Assembly (NCBI RefSeq): GCF_011761345.1 | Contig: NZ_JAASRY010000002.1 | Span: forward strand, 310,001 to 374,000 | Length of the DNA stretch: 64,000 nucleotides | DNA from: Thalassobacillus devorans | Lineage (GTDB): Bacteria; Bacillota; Bacilli; Bacillales; Halobacillaceae | Direction: 5' to 3' | Shown here: positions 54,801-63,151 of the stretch, piece after piece | How the letters are laid out: every line of letters starts with the position of its first letter | Position numbering within the stretch: the stretch's first letter is position 1 | The notes under the pieces: model-generated | Databases searched by the model: none | The model's input: only the letters and a program-made list of their open reading frames with translations | Told to the model about the DNA's origin: nothing | Program-made: the position numbers and the translations under genes

Positions 54801-56016
54801 ATCGGAAGGGGTCGTCCTAAGTGGTGACTACTGGCATGTGAAGGGTATCGACTTTGCCCGCTCGGCAGGGAATACGAAAGGTTTCACTATCGGTGGCAGT
54901 CATAACATTGTAGAAGCAAGCAGGTTCTATGAAAATGGTGACACCGGGCTGCAGATCAGCCGGACGGATGGGGAAGCACCGAGGGAAGAATGGCCTTCCG
55001 ATAACTTGATTTTGAATAGTGAATCGTTCGACAACCGTGACCCATCTGACAACAACGCGGATGGTTTTGCCGCCAAACTGACCTCAGGCGATAACAATGT
55101 CTTCCGCGGCTGTATCGCCCACCATAACATTGATGATGGCTGGGATTTGTATACGAAAGTCGGTACCGGTGCAATTGGCCCCGTTTTAATAGAAGACAGT
55201 ATCGCCTATTCCAATGGTTACTTGACTGATGGCACAGAAGGTGATGGTGATAAGAACGGCTTTAAGCTTGGCGGGGAAGGCGTCCATGTCCCTCATACCA
55301 TCAAGGACAGTCTAGCATTTGAAAATGGTGCAGTAGGCTTCAGCAGTAACAGTAACCCAGGTGTTATTGCTGAAAATAATACTTCCTTCAACAATGCAGG
55401 AGGTAACATCGATTTTTCCACTTACGCCAATATTGAAGAAGACTTCACCATCGACGGTTTCATCTCTTACCAAAAGGATTATGATGTCACAGACAGCTAT
55501 CCAGAGGATGCTGTTTCAGCCGATAATTTCTTTTTTGATGGCACAGTAAGTAAGAATTCATCCGGAGTTGTTTTGACAGATGAAAACTTTGCCAGTCTGC
55601 AGCCGGAGCTGCCTTTTGATAGAGATGAAGAAGGCAATATCATTTTAGGTGATTTCCTGCAATTTCAGGTGAATGCGCAAGCTGACATTACTCCGCCAGT
55701 CATTAACAAGCATAAAGGACAGAACGAAACAGGAGGACCGAAAGCTGCCGTTTATATTAAATTGCAAGAAGGCTTTAACTTAAGAGATATCAAAATAGAC
55801 TCTGTTCGTCTTAATGGCGAATTGGAACCACTTAAGAACCAGAAAAAGAATCCTGTTGTGGATTACGATGAAGATGGAGAATTGGAATTAAAAGTTCAAT
55901 TCTCAAGAAATAAGCTCGCTTCCACATTAGAAACAGGCGAACAGGAAGTGTCAGTTACAGGTCAGTTGAATTCCGGACTGCCTTTTGAAACAACTGTAAC
56001 AGTGACGGTGAAATAA
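51892..56016 (+). CDS. Secreted multidomain PL9-type pectate lyase
   Basis: 1374 residues with a Sec signal peptide (about 1-30, cut after VFAETG region). Order: jelly-roll-like domain (about 35-220); four Ig-like Big_3-type repeats (about 225-555, each starting YLVDESLDLSGLEVTA-like); a second jelly-roll copy (about 560-775, GFYVAR / GFYTAR near both ends); an Ig-like linker (about 790-880); a right-handed beta-helix (about 890-1265). The helix carries FDNRDPSDNNADGFAAKL, as in Dickeya Pel9A, with Lys1062 as the expected Bronsted base and Asp residues for Ca2+. A beta domain ends the protein. It cleaves polygalacturonate outside the cell. No LPXTG or SLH anchor is seen. Followed by its own terminator. 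Confidence 0.9.
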   Translation: MKNRFKKILTVMSVFLMVFTSMNLAVFAETGDTDLSGWEFAAFGSNTGSDKNPPPTIHDDGSVTIDAAGGKIASSEEGLSYYFTKLPADANFEIHTTASADAYSPDGQRSFGLMLKDAVGEDGDSGKHAANYVAVGALDDAMRGFYSQGGIEKLDAFSENVPPATGETYELSIRKSGDTFVVTSNGESEVFSLDGAFSEDIYVGFYVARNGTVTFSDTSLDVANKVVKELNVNAQDMKTEYLVDESLDLSGLEVTAIYGDGSEEVLAEDDYIVNGFDSSQAGTNTVMVSYNGAETPLDLTIRELQLTGMEIKYYPAKTAYYPKDEFDPEGLVVLGDYDNGYQVIELDEEQYSFVIDGEEVEEDGYQFDNAGTFEVTIQSIANPDISTSFEVKVENAAMEKLEITQLPAKTQYFLGDELDLDGIVVQAEYSDGYSERLMKDQFEVSELDTNTTGDKEVAVSYKGQEATFTVNVKEKELQGIQLAEYPKTTYQVGEDFDSAGVAIAKVYDNGEEELLDESAYELDTSSFDGSQAGVYPVEVNPNDDSISSITFDVTVREHSEPEWKTIQFGQSSGSDTNYVDFLGDGSINIVAKPAGAGKITGDHDGITFYYTEIDAEQDNFELTADIKVNEYAKTPNHDGQESFGIMARDAIGTNDDDSVFASNIAAVGGFSGGTQEKNGTQLFVRTGVESSDGAGSEGIQKQMLKDEKPETSNTYPVQDYRLTLSKTNSGFTAQLNDGQEAIFFEPEILNVQDSKIYVGFYTARLADIEVSNIDFNVSAQATDAPRVEPPEEPVEPGFEIVSRDKSSETDYELLLKSNVDGVATIKQGQEVIAQDQQVSKGELSAIAADLPKNEDTNFSITFLPDDTQFLTSYDKQVKNFTVSMKTFNETGDIHVTPEGTSGGDGSTENPLDLDTAVEYVLPGQKIILADGDYVRHSKLEIAKYNDGTADAMKYLVAEEGATPVVDFDKRSEGVVLSGDYWHVKGIDFARSAGNTKGFTIGGSHNIVEASRFYENGDTGLQISRTDGEAPREEWPSDNLILNSESFDNRDPSDNNADGFAAKLTSGDNNVFRGCIAHHNIDDGWDLYTKVGTGAIGPVLIEDSIAYSNGYLTDGTEGDGDKNGFKLGGEGVHVPHTIKDSLAFENGAVGFSSNSNPGVIAENNTSFNNAGGNIDFSTYANIEEDFTIDGFISYQKDYDVTDSYPEDAVSADNFFFDGTVSKNSSGVVLTDENFASLQPELPFDRDEEGNIILGDFLQFQVNAQADITPPVINKHKGQNETGGPKAAVYIKLQEGFNLRDIKIDSVRLNGELEPLKNQKKNPVVDYDEDGELELKVQFSRNKLASTLETGEQEVSVTGQLNSGLPFETTVTVTVK

Positions 56017-56023
56017 ATGAAAA

Positions 56024-56052
56024 AAGGAGAGGATCCCCCTCTCCTTCTTTTT
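56024..56052 (+). terminator. Terminator of the pectate lyase gene
   Basis: AAGGAGAGG / CCTCTCCTT stem followed by CTTTTT. Confidence 0.88.
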
Positions 56053-56152
56053 AAATTAAGGCTCAGTTTAAAGTAGCTGTTGATTTTTCATAAACTTATT
56101 CAATTATATGGCCGAAAAGTCGAAGACTTGATATCGAGATATCTATGGTTCT

Positions 56153-56429
56153 TTACCATAAAAGTGTCAGGGGCGGCTGGGAAACTACTCGCTTTCCAGC
56201 TTCATCGCCTAGACACTCGCGCCATAAGCAGTCCATCAACGGGAAGAAAAATCACTTCCCTTTAGATGTTCTGCTTATGCGTGTCGTGTCTCCCAAGGCG
56301 ATTACGCATTCATTTCTTTCCGCGGGGAAGACGGCAAGCTTCCTCGAGCTAAAAGCTCTGCGGGTTCTTGCCAGTCTATCCTTTCCCGCAGGAGTCTCAA
56401 CCTTCCCCATCGCCCGTTACCATAAAAGT
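56153..56429 (-). repeat. GC-rich intergenic element, copy 1 (interrupted)
   Basis: GGGAAACTACTCGCTTTCC, then after an insertion GCGGGGAAGACGGCAAGCTTCC...CCCGCAGGAGTCTC matches the reverse complement of copy 2 at 56553-56700. The copy is bounded by the direct repeat TTACCATAAAAGT (56153-56165 and 56417-56429). Short reading frames here are by-products of the GC-rich repeat. Confidence 0.8.
56204..56302. repeat. Nested ~100-bp hairpin element inside copy 1
   Basis: The left arm (ATCGCC...CATAAGCAG...CATC...GGGAAG) pairs with the right arm (CTTCCC...GATG...CTGCTTATG...GTGTC...GGCGAT) around a short loop. It interrupts the GC-rich element, which is continuous at the matching point in copy 2. 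Confidence 0.75.
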
Positions 56430-56552
56430 TCTCGAAATCACCTTTTGGGACAGGTCCATCATTAATGAAAAAAGACGATTTGCCCTTTATAGTTGCCCTA
56501 AGATAAAGGTTTTAGTTATACACCTTTTGAAGGGTACGTTTATTACAATTTT

Positions 56553-56700
56553 GGCTGGATGGGCAGGGAAACGGGGAGACTCCCGCGGGAGAAGGGGCTA
56601 GGCAAGATCCCGCAAGGCTTTAGCCCGAGGAAGCTTGCCAGGTCCCCCGCAGGAAAGCGAGTCGTTTCCCAGACCATCCCATTACTATTATGGTAACGGG
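56553..56700 (+). repeat. GC-rich intergenic element, copy 2 (intact, opposite orientation)
   Basis: About 148 bp with terminal inverted repeats GGATGGGCAGGGAAACG (56557-56573) and CGTTTCCCAGACCATCC (56663-56679) and internal GACTCCCGCGGGAG, GATCCCGCAAGGC and GAAGCTTGCC segments. Strong secondary structure; no coding signal. Confidence 0.8.
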
Positions 56701-56804
56701 CCCTACTATCTTGAAACTGAGTCTTCTAGTAAAGGGAGCGTATCTTTAAATTCGATATTAAGATTGAACCTAAGTAATAAACATAAAAAAGTTAAGGGAA
56801 AGAA

Positions 56805-58163
56805 GTGGTCTTTTTGAATAATCGCGATGGAGAATTGAAATATCGTCAGCTGATAGGATTTTTTATTCCTTTAGGTTTTTCTGCCAGCCTGACGGCTATT
56901 ACCCATGTCATTATTAATGGCACGCTGAGCAGAGGAGAGAATGCGGCTTTCATCATTGCAAGCTATGCGGTGGCATTCGCTCTGTTCGGGATTATCGAAA
57001 GGCCGATTATAGTGTTCAGACAGACAAGTTCTGCCCTTGTTAAAGATAAGCAATCATTTAGGAAACTGAGTATCTTCATGTTTTTCGTTATAGGTATTAT
57101 TTTTGTTTTCAGTATGCTGATGGTATTCAGCCCGATTGGAAGCTGGGTTTATGTGAATTTATTCAATGCTGATGAAAATATGGTAAACACGATATCAAGC
57201 ACTTTCTTCGTCATTGCTTTCGTCATTATTTTTTCTGGTATTCGCGGTATTTATCAGGGTGTCATCATTAATCAGTTAGAAACAAAGTGGCTTACCATCA
57301 TGGTGATTATTCGTTTGCTTGTCATGTTCCTTGTGGCTTTTTTGTTTGTTGCCTTTGATTATGTGACAGCTATTACGGGTTCCGTTTTATTTTTGACCGG
57401 AATGCTGATTGAATGCCTGATCAGTGTCTGGAAAGGTCAACGTATCATCAACCATACATTTGTTAATCAGGTTTCTATATTGAGAAAGAAAGAGATTATC
57501 AACTTTTATTTCCCCCTGGTCTTTTATTTTGTGCTTCAAACGATTCTTGTTCCGATCATTTATGTGTTTCTATCCAAAACAAATAATATTGAAATAGGAA
57601 TCGCTTCCTTCGCTCTCGCATTTAGTATTACCCAAATGTTACTGAGTTTCTTTATGTATACTCATCAATTAGTCTTGCAGCTTTATAACAAGGACAAACA
57701 GAAAGTAATTAATTTCATCGTCATTGTAAGTATCATTCCTACTTTATTGCTTGTATTGCTAAGTTTCACACCGGCAGGTATATGGTTTATGACTGTAGTA
57801 ATGGGGGCTGAGGAAGAATTGGCAGTACCGACACTTAGTGTCTTGAAATTTTTTATCATCAAGACACTTGTTTTTCCGTGGGTAGACTTCTTAAATGGGT
57901 TTCTAATGCTTAACCGTAAAACAAAAAAGATGCTGGTGGCACAAATGGTAAATCTGATAACAGCTATTGGTGGTGTCTTTCTGCTTGTAAAGTACTTCCC
58001 TGGCTGGAATGGTATCAACGGTTCGATCGCTGTTTCACTTGGGGAACTGGCTGGATTGGTTTTAATAGTTACTCTCATTATCAATATGAATAAAAAACAG
58101 CAGTCTGCACAAACGGAAGTCTATCATACTAAAAAGAAGGAGGCAGGTGGAGCTTCCCAATAA
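56805..58163 (+). CDS. MATE/MOP-superfamily membrane protein (flippase-like)
   Basis: About 450 residues, 12 predicted membrane helices. The pattern of two six-helix halves, LIGFFIPLGFSASLTAITHVIINGTLSRG near the start and LNLRTKKMLVAQMV-like (LNRKTKKMLVAQMVNLITA) in the second half, fits multidrug/polysaccharide flippase (MOP) proteins; the family and substrate cannot be fixed. The start is uncertain: GTG at 56805 or TTG at 56814, both after AAGGGAAAGAA. It sits between the pectate lyase and a YesM/YesN two-component system. Confidence 0.75.
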   Translation: MVFLNNRDGELKYRQLIGFFIPLGFSASLTAITHVIINGTLSRGENAAFIIASYAVAFALFGIIERPIIVFRQTSSALVKDKQSFRKLSIFMFFVIGIIFVFSMLMVFSPIGSWVYVNLFNADENMVNTISSTFFVIAFVIIFSGIRGIYQGVIINQLETKWLTIMVIIRLLVMFLVAFLFVAFDYVTAITGSVLFLTGMLIECLISVWKGQRIINHTFVNQVSILRKKEIINFYFPLVFYFVLQTILVPIIYVFLSKTNNIEIGIASFALAFSITQMLLSFFMYTHQLVLQLYNKDKQKVINFIVIVSIIPTLLLVLLSFTPAGIWFMTVVMGAEEELAVPTLSVLKFFIIKTLVFPWVDFLNGFLMLNRKTKKMLVAQMVNLITAIGGVFLLVKYFPGWNGINGSIAVSLGELAGLVLIVTLIINMNKKQQSAQTEVYHTKKKEAGGASQ

Positions 58164-58192
58164 CAGGAATTCTAGCTTCACCTGTCATGTGT

Positions 58193-58198
58193 TATAAT
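58193..58198 (+). promoter_or_regulatory. Candidate -10 element of the two-component operon
   Basis: TATAAT is 27 bases before the kinase start; TCTAGC-like -35 is weak. A hairpin CAGGTGGAGCT / AGCTTCACCTG just upstream may end the flippase transcript. Confidence 0.4.
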
Positions 58199-58225
58199 AC
58201 AAAACAAAAAAGTAGTTGATATTTC

Positions 58226-59944
58226 ATGAATATAAAGCCTTTTTATAGCAATTTTAAAATAAAAGATAAAATATTTTCCATTTCTTTGTTAATTTTGTTT
58301 ATTTTTGGGTTGGTGGGTATGATTACCTATCATTTTTTCACGTCTCTTTATGAAGACAGAATATATGAAGAATCAGCAGAAATGCTTCAATTGTCATCAT
58401 CTGTACTGGATCAGGAAATGAATAAAATAGAAAATATGTCGTTCCAGATTGCCACAGACTCTATCATCCAGAATTATTTATATACGATCAATCGCAATGA
58501 ATCCAGTTTTGAAGTCTATCAGGCAAAAACAAAGCTGCTTCAGCGATTGCTTGGTTATGTTTCTTCTTACAGGTATATCGCTTCCATGCAAGTGATTGAT
58601 CGGTATGGGGGGAAATATACGACAGGTTATAACACAGAAATTGAGAATGATACCGAAAAGATAAAAAAATTACTGGCGGATACGAAAGGAACCAATATTT
58701 GGACAAGTTTAGAGGGGGAGAATGTAATATCCGCTGCGAGGTTGATTCGAAGAAAAGCAAATCTGGATTTAGGTGAATTAGGAACCCTTGTCATAACGAT
58801 TGATATGGAAGAATTCATCAATCGGACGTTGAACTTTTCTTCTAATAAAAATTTTATTATTACCAGTGAAGATGAAATCTATTATCAGACCAACGAAGGG
58901 GAAGTAGATTTGCCAGATCTTTCAGAAGGCGTAAATGAAAACGGTTACATGAACTTTTCATTGAATGGAGAAGATTACCTTCTGACTTTCAACCATTCGA
59001 ATTTTTCGCAGCTGACCTACTATCATTTGCTGCCATTCACAGATATCACCAAACAGTCGCAGGCAATCAAATTATTTATGATCCTGGCATTTCTTTTCTT
59101 GATTATTTTGACGGTGCTTCTAAGCCGAAGGGCTTCCAATAATATTTCTAAGCCGTTGGAACAGCTTTCCAAACGGATGAAAAGTGTAGAACAGGGAAAC
59201 TTTGAAGATTCTGTTCCTACCGTTTATTACAATGACGAAATCGGGCAGCTTCATGAGAATTTCCGTTTGATGCTCAACAAAATTAATGAGTTGATCAAGG
59301 AAAATTATACGAAGCAGCTGGTCATCAAGGAAACAGAATATAAAGCACTGCAAGCACAGATCAACCCCCATTTCCTATATAACACGCTGGAGTCAGTCAA
59401 CTGGTTAGCCAAAATAAATAAGCAGGAAAAAATATCAGTGATGGTGGAAGCACTAGGAAGTATGATGCGTAACATACTCAGTAAAAAAGCACCGATGATC
59501 ACGATTGAGGAAGAACTTGAGATTGTGAACAGTTATATCACGATTCAACAGTATCGTTATGATAAGCGGCTGAAGTTCTCCCTGACTGTTGAAGACGATT
59601 TAAAGAAGAGTAAAATTCCGAAGCTATCCATCCAGCCAATAGTAGAAAATGCGATCCAGCATGGACTGGAAGAAATGGTAGGCGAATGCAGCATACATGT
59701 ATCGATAATGGCACATGAAGACGATATTCAGATAACGGTCCAGGATAACGGCCCAGGGATTGAAGAAAGTAAACTGGAAGGAATTTACAAAGGACAGATA
59801 AGATCCAAAAGCTCGGGAATCGGGTTGAGCAACATCAATGAGAGAATTAAACTGATGTTTGGCCAGCAATATGGGTTAACGATTAAGAGTCGCGTAGGTG
59901 AAGGGACGACAATTTACATTCTATTACCAATAATGACGGAGTGA
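58226..59944 (+). CDS. YesM-type sensor histidine kinase
   Basis: 572 residues. First membrane helix about 18-38, an extracellular sensor (about 40-275), second helix (about 280-297), HAMP (about 300-350), then the His_kinase domain of the LytS/YesM type with phosphoacceptor His382 in NPHFLYNTLESVNW, and an HATPase domain (QPIVENAIQHGLEE N-box, DNGPGI, GIGLSNINERI). YesM/YesN pairs in Bacillaceae sense plant cell-wall oligosaccharides and switch on ABC importers; the location here points to oligogalacturonides. Weak SD before the ATG. Confidence 0.93.
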   Translation: MNIKPFYSNFKIKDKIFSISLLILFIFGLVGMITYHFFTSLYEDRIYEESAEMLQLSSSVLDQEMNKIENMSFQIATDSIIQNYLYTINRNESSFEVYQAKTKLLQRLLGYVSSYRYIASMQVIDRYGGKYTTGYNTEIENDTEKIKKLLADTKGTNIWTSLEGENVISAARLIRRKANLDLGELGTLVITIDMEEFINRTLNFSSNKNFIITSEDEIYYQTNEGEVDLPDLSEGVNENGYMNFSLNGEDYLLTFNHSNFSQLTYYHLLPFTDITKQSQAIKLFMILAFLFLIILTVLLSRRASNNISKPLEQLSKRMKSVEQGNFEDSVPTVYYNDEIGQLHENFRLMLNKINELIKENYTKQLVIKETEYKALQAQINPHFLYNTLESVNWLAKINKQEKISVMVEALGSMMRNILSKKAPMITIEEELEIVNSYITIQQYRYDKRLKFSLTVEDDLKKSKIPKLSIQPIVENAIQHGLEEMVGECSIHVSIMAHEDDIQITVQDNGPGIEESKLEGIYKGQIRSKSSGIGLSNINERIKLMFGQQYGLTIKSRVGEGTTIYILLPIMTE

Positions 59945-59951
59945 GAGAAGT

Positions 59952-61514
59952 ATGTATAAAGTTTTGCTGGTAGATGATGAGATAAATATATTAGAAGGTA
60001 TTGCATCGATAGTAGATTGGAGTGGGTGTGGGACACAATTGGTTCATAAGGCCTCCAATGGGCAGATGGCATTCGAAATGATAGAGGCAGATCCGCCTGA
60101 TATTGTCGTGACTGATATAAAAATGCCAGGCTTGAACGGTGTCCAGCTGATTCAAAAAGTTCATCAGCTTTATCCTGACATCAAGTTCATTGTACTGTCA
60201 GGATATGATGAATTCGAGTTTGCCAAAACAGTCATGGTATGCAATGTCAGGCATTATCTTTTAAAGCCCAGTAATGAGAAGAAAATTGAAAGCGCATTAA
60301 AGGATGTGGTCTTTGACCTGGATGATAAGAAAGATAAAGAGACCTTCCTGGAAAATATGCGCAGCCACCTGCAATCCATCATGCCAAAGGCTAAAGAGCA
60401 ATTCCTGAAAGATTATATAACTAATAAAAAATACGATGTTCAAGATTGGGAATATTATAGCCGCCTGTTCGAAATTGATACGACTTGTCAGGAATTTCGT
60501 TTGCTTGTACTCGCTATTGATGAACGAAGTGATTATGAGCATCAGCTGACATTAAAAGAAATGGTTACAGAAAAACTGGCGGAAAACCACTTTATACCTT
60601 TAGAAACTACAATCGGTGATAAAATTATTATTTTAGCTGAGGTCAGTTCTTTTGCTGACTTAAATGCTGAGTTGAAAGAAGTACAGCAAACATTTGAGGA
60701 TTTCTTTAAAATTACATTCACCGCTGCCATCAGCAATCCTGGAAGCATTAGTAAACTGCGTGAATTGTATAATGAGACGCTCAACTGTCTTACACAGCGG
60801 TTTTATATTTCCGGAGGGAGCATTATAACAGTCCAGGATTTCATCCAAAATAAAAGCAATTTTGAGGAAATGCAATATGACCACGAGAATCTTATTTTTG
60901 CAATCCGAAGTGGAAATGACGATGAGGTCCAGCAATATCTTGACGATTTTTTTCGTGAAGTCAGAGAAAAGAAATATGACGCCAATCTCGTGAAATCCCA
61001 TTGTCTGGAATTATTTCTGGCGATCATCCGGCAGGCGAAAGATGAAGAAATGGATGATTATTTTCAGGAAATCATCTTCTTCCAGCAGCAGGAATCATTA
61101 AGGGAATTAAGAAAGTTCATTGAAAGGGCAGCCAAAGAGATTGCCTCTCAGTACTTTGAACGAACGAAGCAGACACACCATAATATCGTGGAGCGTGTCA
61201 TCGAATATGTGGAACAAAACCTTGAAGATGAGGAATTATCCCTTTCCAGTATCGCTGCTGATATTTTATATATGAATCCTGATTACCTCGGGAAGTTGTT
61301 CAAAAAACAGAAAGGCGAGCGTTTCTCTAATTTTTTGACAAGCTTAAGAATCAAAAAAGCGATCCAGTTAATCGAAGAATCTGACCATGTTAAGGTCTTT
61401 GAAGTGGCAGAAAAAGTTGGTTTTGGGAATAACCCCCGCTATTTTGGTCAGGTTTTCAAAAAACAAACAGGTATGACACCGTCAGACTATAAGGACAAGC
61501 AAACTGACAAATAG
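59952..61514 (+). CDS. YesN-type response regulator, REC plus AraC DNA-binding domain
   Basis: 520 residues, 7 bases after the kinase gene (SD GGAGTGAGAGAAGT). REC domain (1-120): acidic pocket VDDE, phosphoacceptor Asp in DIVVTDIKMPGLNG (Asp about 55), and Lys in YLLKPSNEKK. A long helical linker (about 125-400) is typical of YesN proteins. The C-terminal AraC module has two HTHs (about 415-515; LSSIAADILYMNPDYLGKLFKKQKG and VFEVAEKVGFGNNPRYFGQVFKKQTGMTPSDY). Likely target is the importer operon directly downstream. Confidence 0.94.
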   Translation: MYKVLLVDDEINILEGIASIVDWSGCGTQLVHKASNGQMAFEMIEADPPDIVVTDIKMPGLNGVQLIQKVHQLYPDIKFIVLSGYDEFEFAKTVMVCNVRHYLLKPSNEKKIESALKDVVFDLDDKKDKETFLENMRSHLQSIMPKAKEQFLKDYITNKKYDVQDWEYYSRLFEIDTTCQEFRLLVLAIDERSDYEHQLTLKEMVTEKLAENHFIPLETTIGDKIIILAEVSSFADLNAELKEVQQTFEDFFKITFTAAISNPGSISKLRELYNETLNCLTQRFYISGGSIITVQDFIQNKSNFEEMQYDHENLIFAIRSGNDDEVQQYLDDFFREVREKKYDANLVKSHCLELFLAIIRQAKDEEMDDYFQEIIFFQQQESLRELRKFIERAAKEIASQYFERTKQTHHNIVERVIEYVEQNLEDEELSLSSIAADILYMNPDYLGKLFKKQKGERFSNFLTSLRIKKAIQLIEESDHVKVFEVAEKVGFGNNPRYFGQVFKKQTGMTPSDYKDKQTDK

Positions 61515-61545
61515 CTTGTAGAAATTATTTCTGCAGGCTATTTAT
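61513..61545 (+). terminator. Terminator of the two-component operon
   Basis: AGCTTGTAGAAA / TTTCTGCAGGCT with a 3-nt loop, then ATTTATTTT. Confidence 0.75.
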
Positions 61546-61676
61546 TTTGTATCTATATGAGAGCTTTCCTATAGATGCTTTGTCGAATTTCTGAGGTATG
61601 TCTGTTTTTTATACATTAATGTCTGAAAATTTTATTTATTAAAAAATTTCAAAGGTTTATGCTTATAACAAGAAAT

Positions 61677-61691
61677 CGAAAGCGCTTTCAA
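61677..61691. promoter_or_regulatory. cre-like site upstream of the importer operon
   Basis: On the minus strand TTGAAAGCGCTTTCG matches the CcpA consensus WTGNAANCGNWNNCW at 14 of 15 positions, with the near-perfect palindrome GAAAGCGCTTTC. It is 28 bases before the lipoprotein start codon, ahead of the SD. Confidence 0.75.
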
Positions 61692-61718
61692 ATTTCAAGG
61701 GGAGGGAGATTAAAACAA

Positions 61719-63032
61719 ATGAAAAAGAAGAGTTTATGGTTAGCATTTTTACTGTCTATCGGTTTGATACTTATTCTGGGAGCATGCTCCGGAGATAGCG
61801 AAGAAGCATCCGGGGAAAGTGACAACAAGAAAGAAGAAGATGGGGTGACCACGCTCCGTATGACATGGTGGGGGTCACAAAGCCGACACGATCAGACGCA
61901 GGAAATTATCAAGAAATTCGAAGAGGAAAATCCTGATATCAAAATCGAACCGGAATTCACAGGTTTCGATGGTTATTTTGAAAAGATGGCAGCATCTGCA
62001 GCAGGGAATAACCTGCCGGATATCATGCAGCAGAACTTCGGTGAATATCTGAACCAATATGCTGACAAAGAATTGCTTGCTGATCTTACACCGTTTGTGG
62101 AAGATGGAACGATTGATGTTGAAGGCGTAAGCGACACGGTAATGGAATCGGGTGTCAAAGATGGTAAGATCCTTGGTATTCCGACTGGAACCAATGCACT
62201 AACTGCTTTCTATAACAAGGACATGCTTAGTGAAGCAGGGATTGAAGACCTTGACGGAGAGTGGACATGGGAAGATTATGAAGAAATTTCTACAAAGATT
62301 CACGAAGCGACAGGTACTTTCGGTGCCCGCCTGATGGAGCCGAAGAACTTGTTTGAGTACTATTTAAGAGAGCAAGGCTACAAATTGTTCAACGAAGATG
62401 GTACAGATTTAGGTTATGAAGATGATCAATTGCTAGTAGATTATTTTACCCGAAATAAAGAGCTGGTTGAAGCCGAGGTTGCTCCTGGATACGACACCAT
62501 TCAAACAATCAAAGGTGTAGAAGATGAGCTAATCGTCCGAGGAGAAGCGGCTTTCGACTTCAGATGGTCCAACCAGGCTACAGCGCTTGACAGTGCTGCT
62601 GGTGATAAGCAAATTGAAATGACTCTTCTGCCGGGTGAGAATAACGACACTGGCATGTACCTGAAACCTGCAATGCTATGGTCTGTCAGTGAAAATTCCG
62701 AACATAAAGAAGAAGCAGCTCGATTCATCGATTTCTTTACAAACAACATTGAAGTGTACAAGATTGCCGGGTCTGACCGTGGTGTACCAATCAAAGAGGA
62801 AATCCGGAATGAACTATCATCCGAGTTGAATGATACCGACAAAAAAGTCTATGAATATATCGAATTGGTGACAGAAAATAGCTCCCCAATCGATTCCAAC
62901 TTCCCTCCTCAAGCAACAGAAGTACTTGCTGCGCTTGAAGAAGTAGACGAAATGGTCATTTACGGACAACTCACTCCTGAAGAAGGAGCAGAAATGTTCA
63001 GGGAAAAAGCCACCAGCATCCTAGGTCGATAA
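61719..63032 (+). CDS. Sugar ABC transporter substrate-binding lipoprotein
   Basis: 437 residues from the ATG at 61719 (SD AAGGGGAGGGAGAT); the frame extends upstream to 61659 but that region covers the cre site. Lipobox LGAC with Cys about residue 24, and a mature domain of SBP family 1 (LRMTWWGSQSRHDQTQEIIKKFEEENPDIKIEPEFTGFDGYFEKMA). It resembles oligogalacturonide/rhamnogalacturonide binding proteins such as YtcQ/YesO. Context (pectate lyase, galacturonate genes, YesMN) supports pectin oligomers as ligand. The cognate permease follows. Confidence 0.92.
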   Translation: MKKKSLWLAFLLSIGLILILGACSGDSEEASGESDNKKEEDGVTTLRMTWWGSQSRHDQTQEIIKKFEEENPDIKIEPEFTGFDGYFEKMAASAAGNNLPDIMQQNFGEYLNQYADKELLADLTPFVEDGTIDVEGVSDTVMESGVKDGKILGIPTGTNALTAFYNKDMLSEAGIEDLDGEWTWEDYEEISTKIHEATGTFGARLMEPKNLFEYYLREQGYKLFNEDGTDLGYEDDQLLVDYFTRNKELVEAEVAPGYDTIQTIKGVEDELIVRGEAAFDFRWSNQATALDSAAGDKQIEMTLLPGENNDTGMYLKPAMLWSVSENSEHKEEAARFIDFFTNNIEVYKIAGSDRGVPIKEEIRNELSSELNDTDKKVYEYIELVTENSSPIDSNFPPQATEVLAALEEVDEMVIYGQLTPEEGAEMFREKATSILGR

Positions 63033-63046
63033 AACAAAACTCCATC

Positions 63047-63090
63047 GAAAATGGTTCTGAACCTAGTTGCTCAGAACCATTTTCTTTTAA
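63047..63090 (+). terminator. Stem-loop between binding protein and permease genes
   Basis: GAAAATGGTTCTGA / TCAGAACCATTTTC is a perfect 14-bp stem followed by TTTTAAA. Partial termination or mRNA stabilisation would give more binding protein than permease, as is common in such operons. Confidence 0.8.
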
Positions 63091-63151
63091 AAAGTGAGTT
63101 GGACTTCCAAAGACTTAAGGCAAAATAATTTTACAGAAAGAGATGAGAGCT

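Noticed and set aside
56080-56817. Several plus-strand reading frames of 60-106 codons between the pectate lyase and the flippase gene
   Set aside because: They fall inside two GC-rich inverted repeats and a nested hairpin, overlap one another in different frames and lack good ribosome sites.
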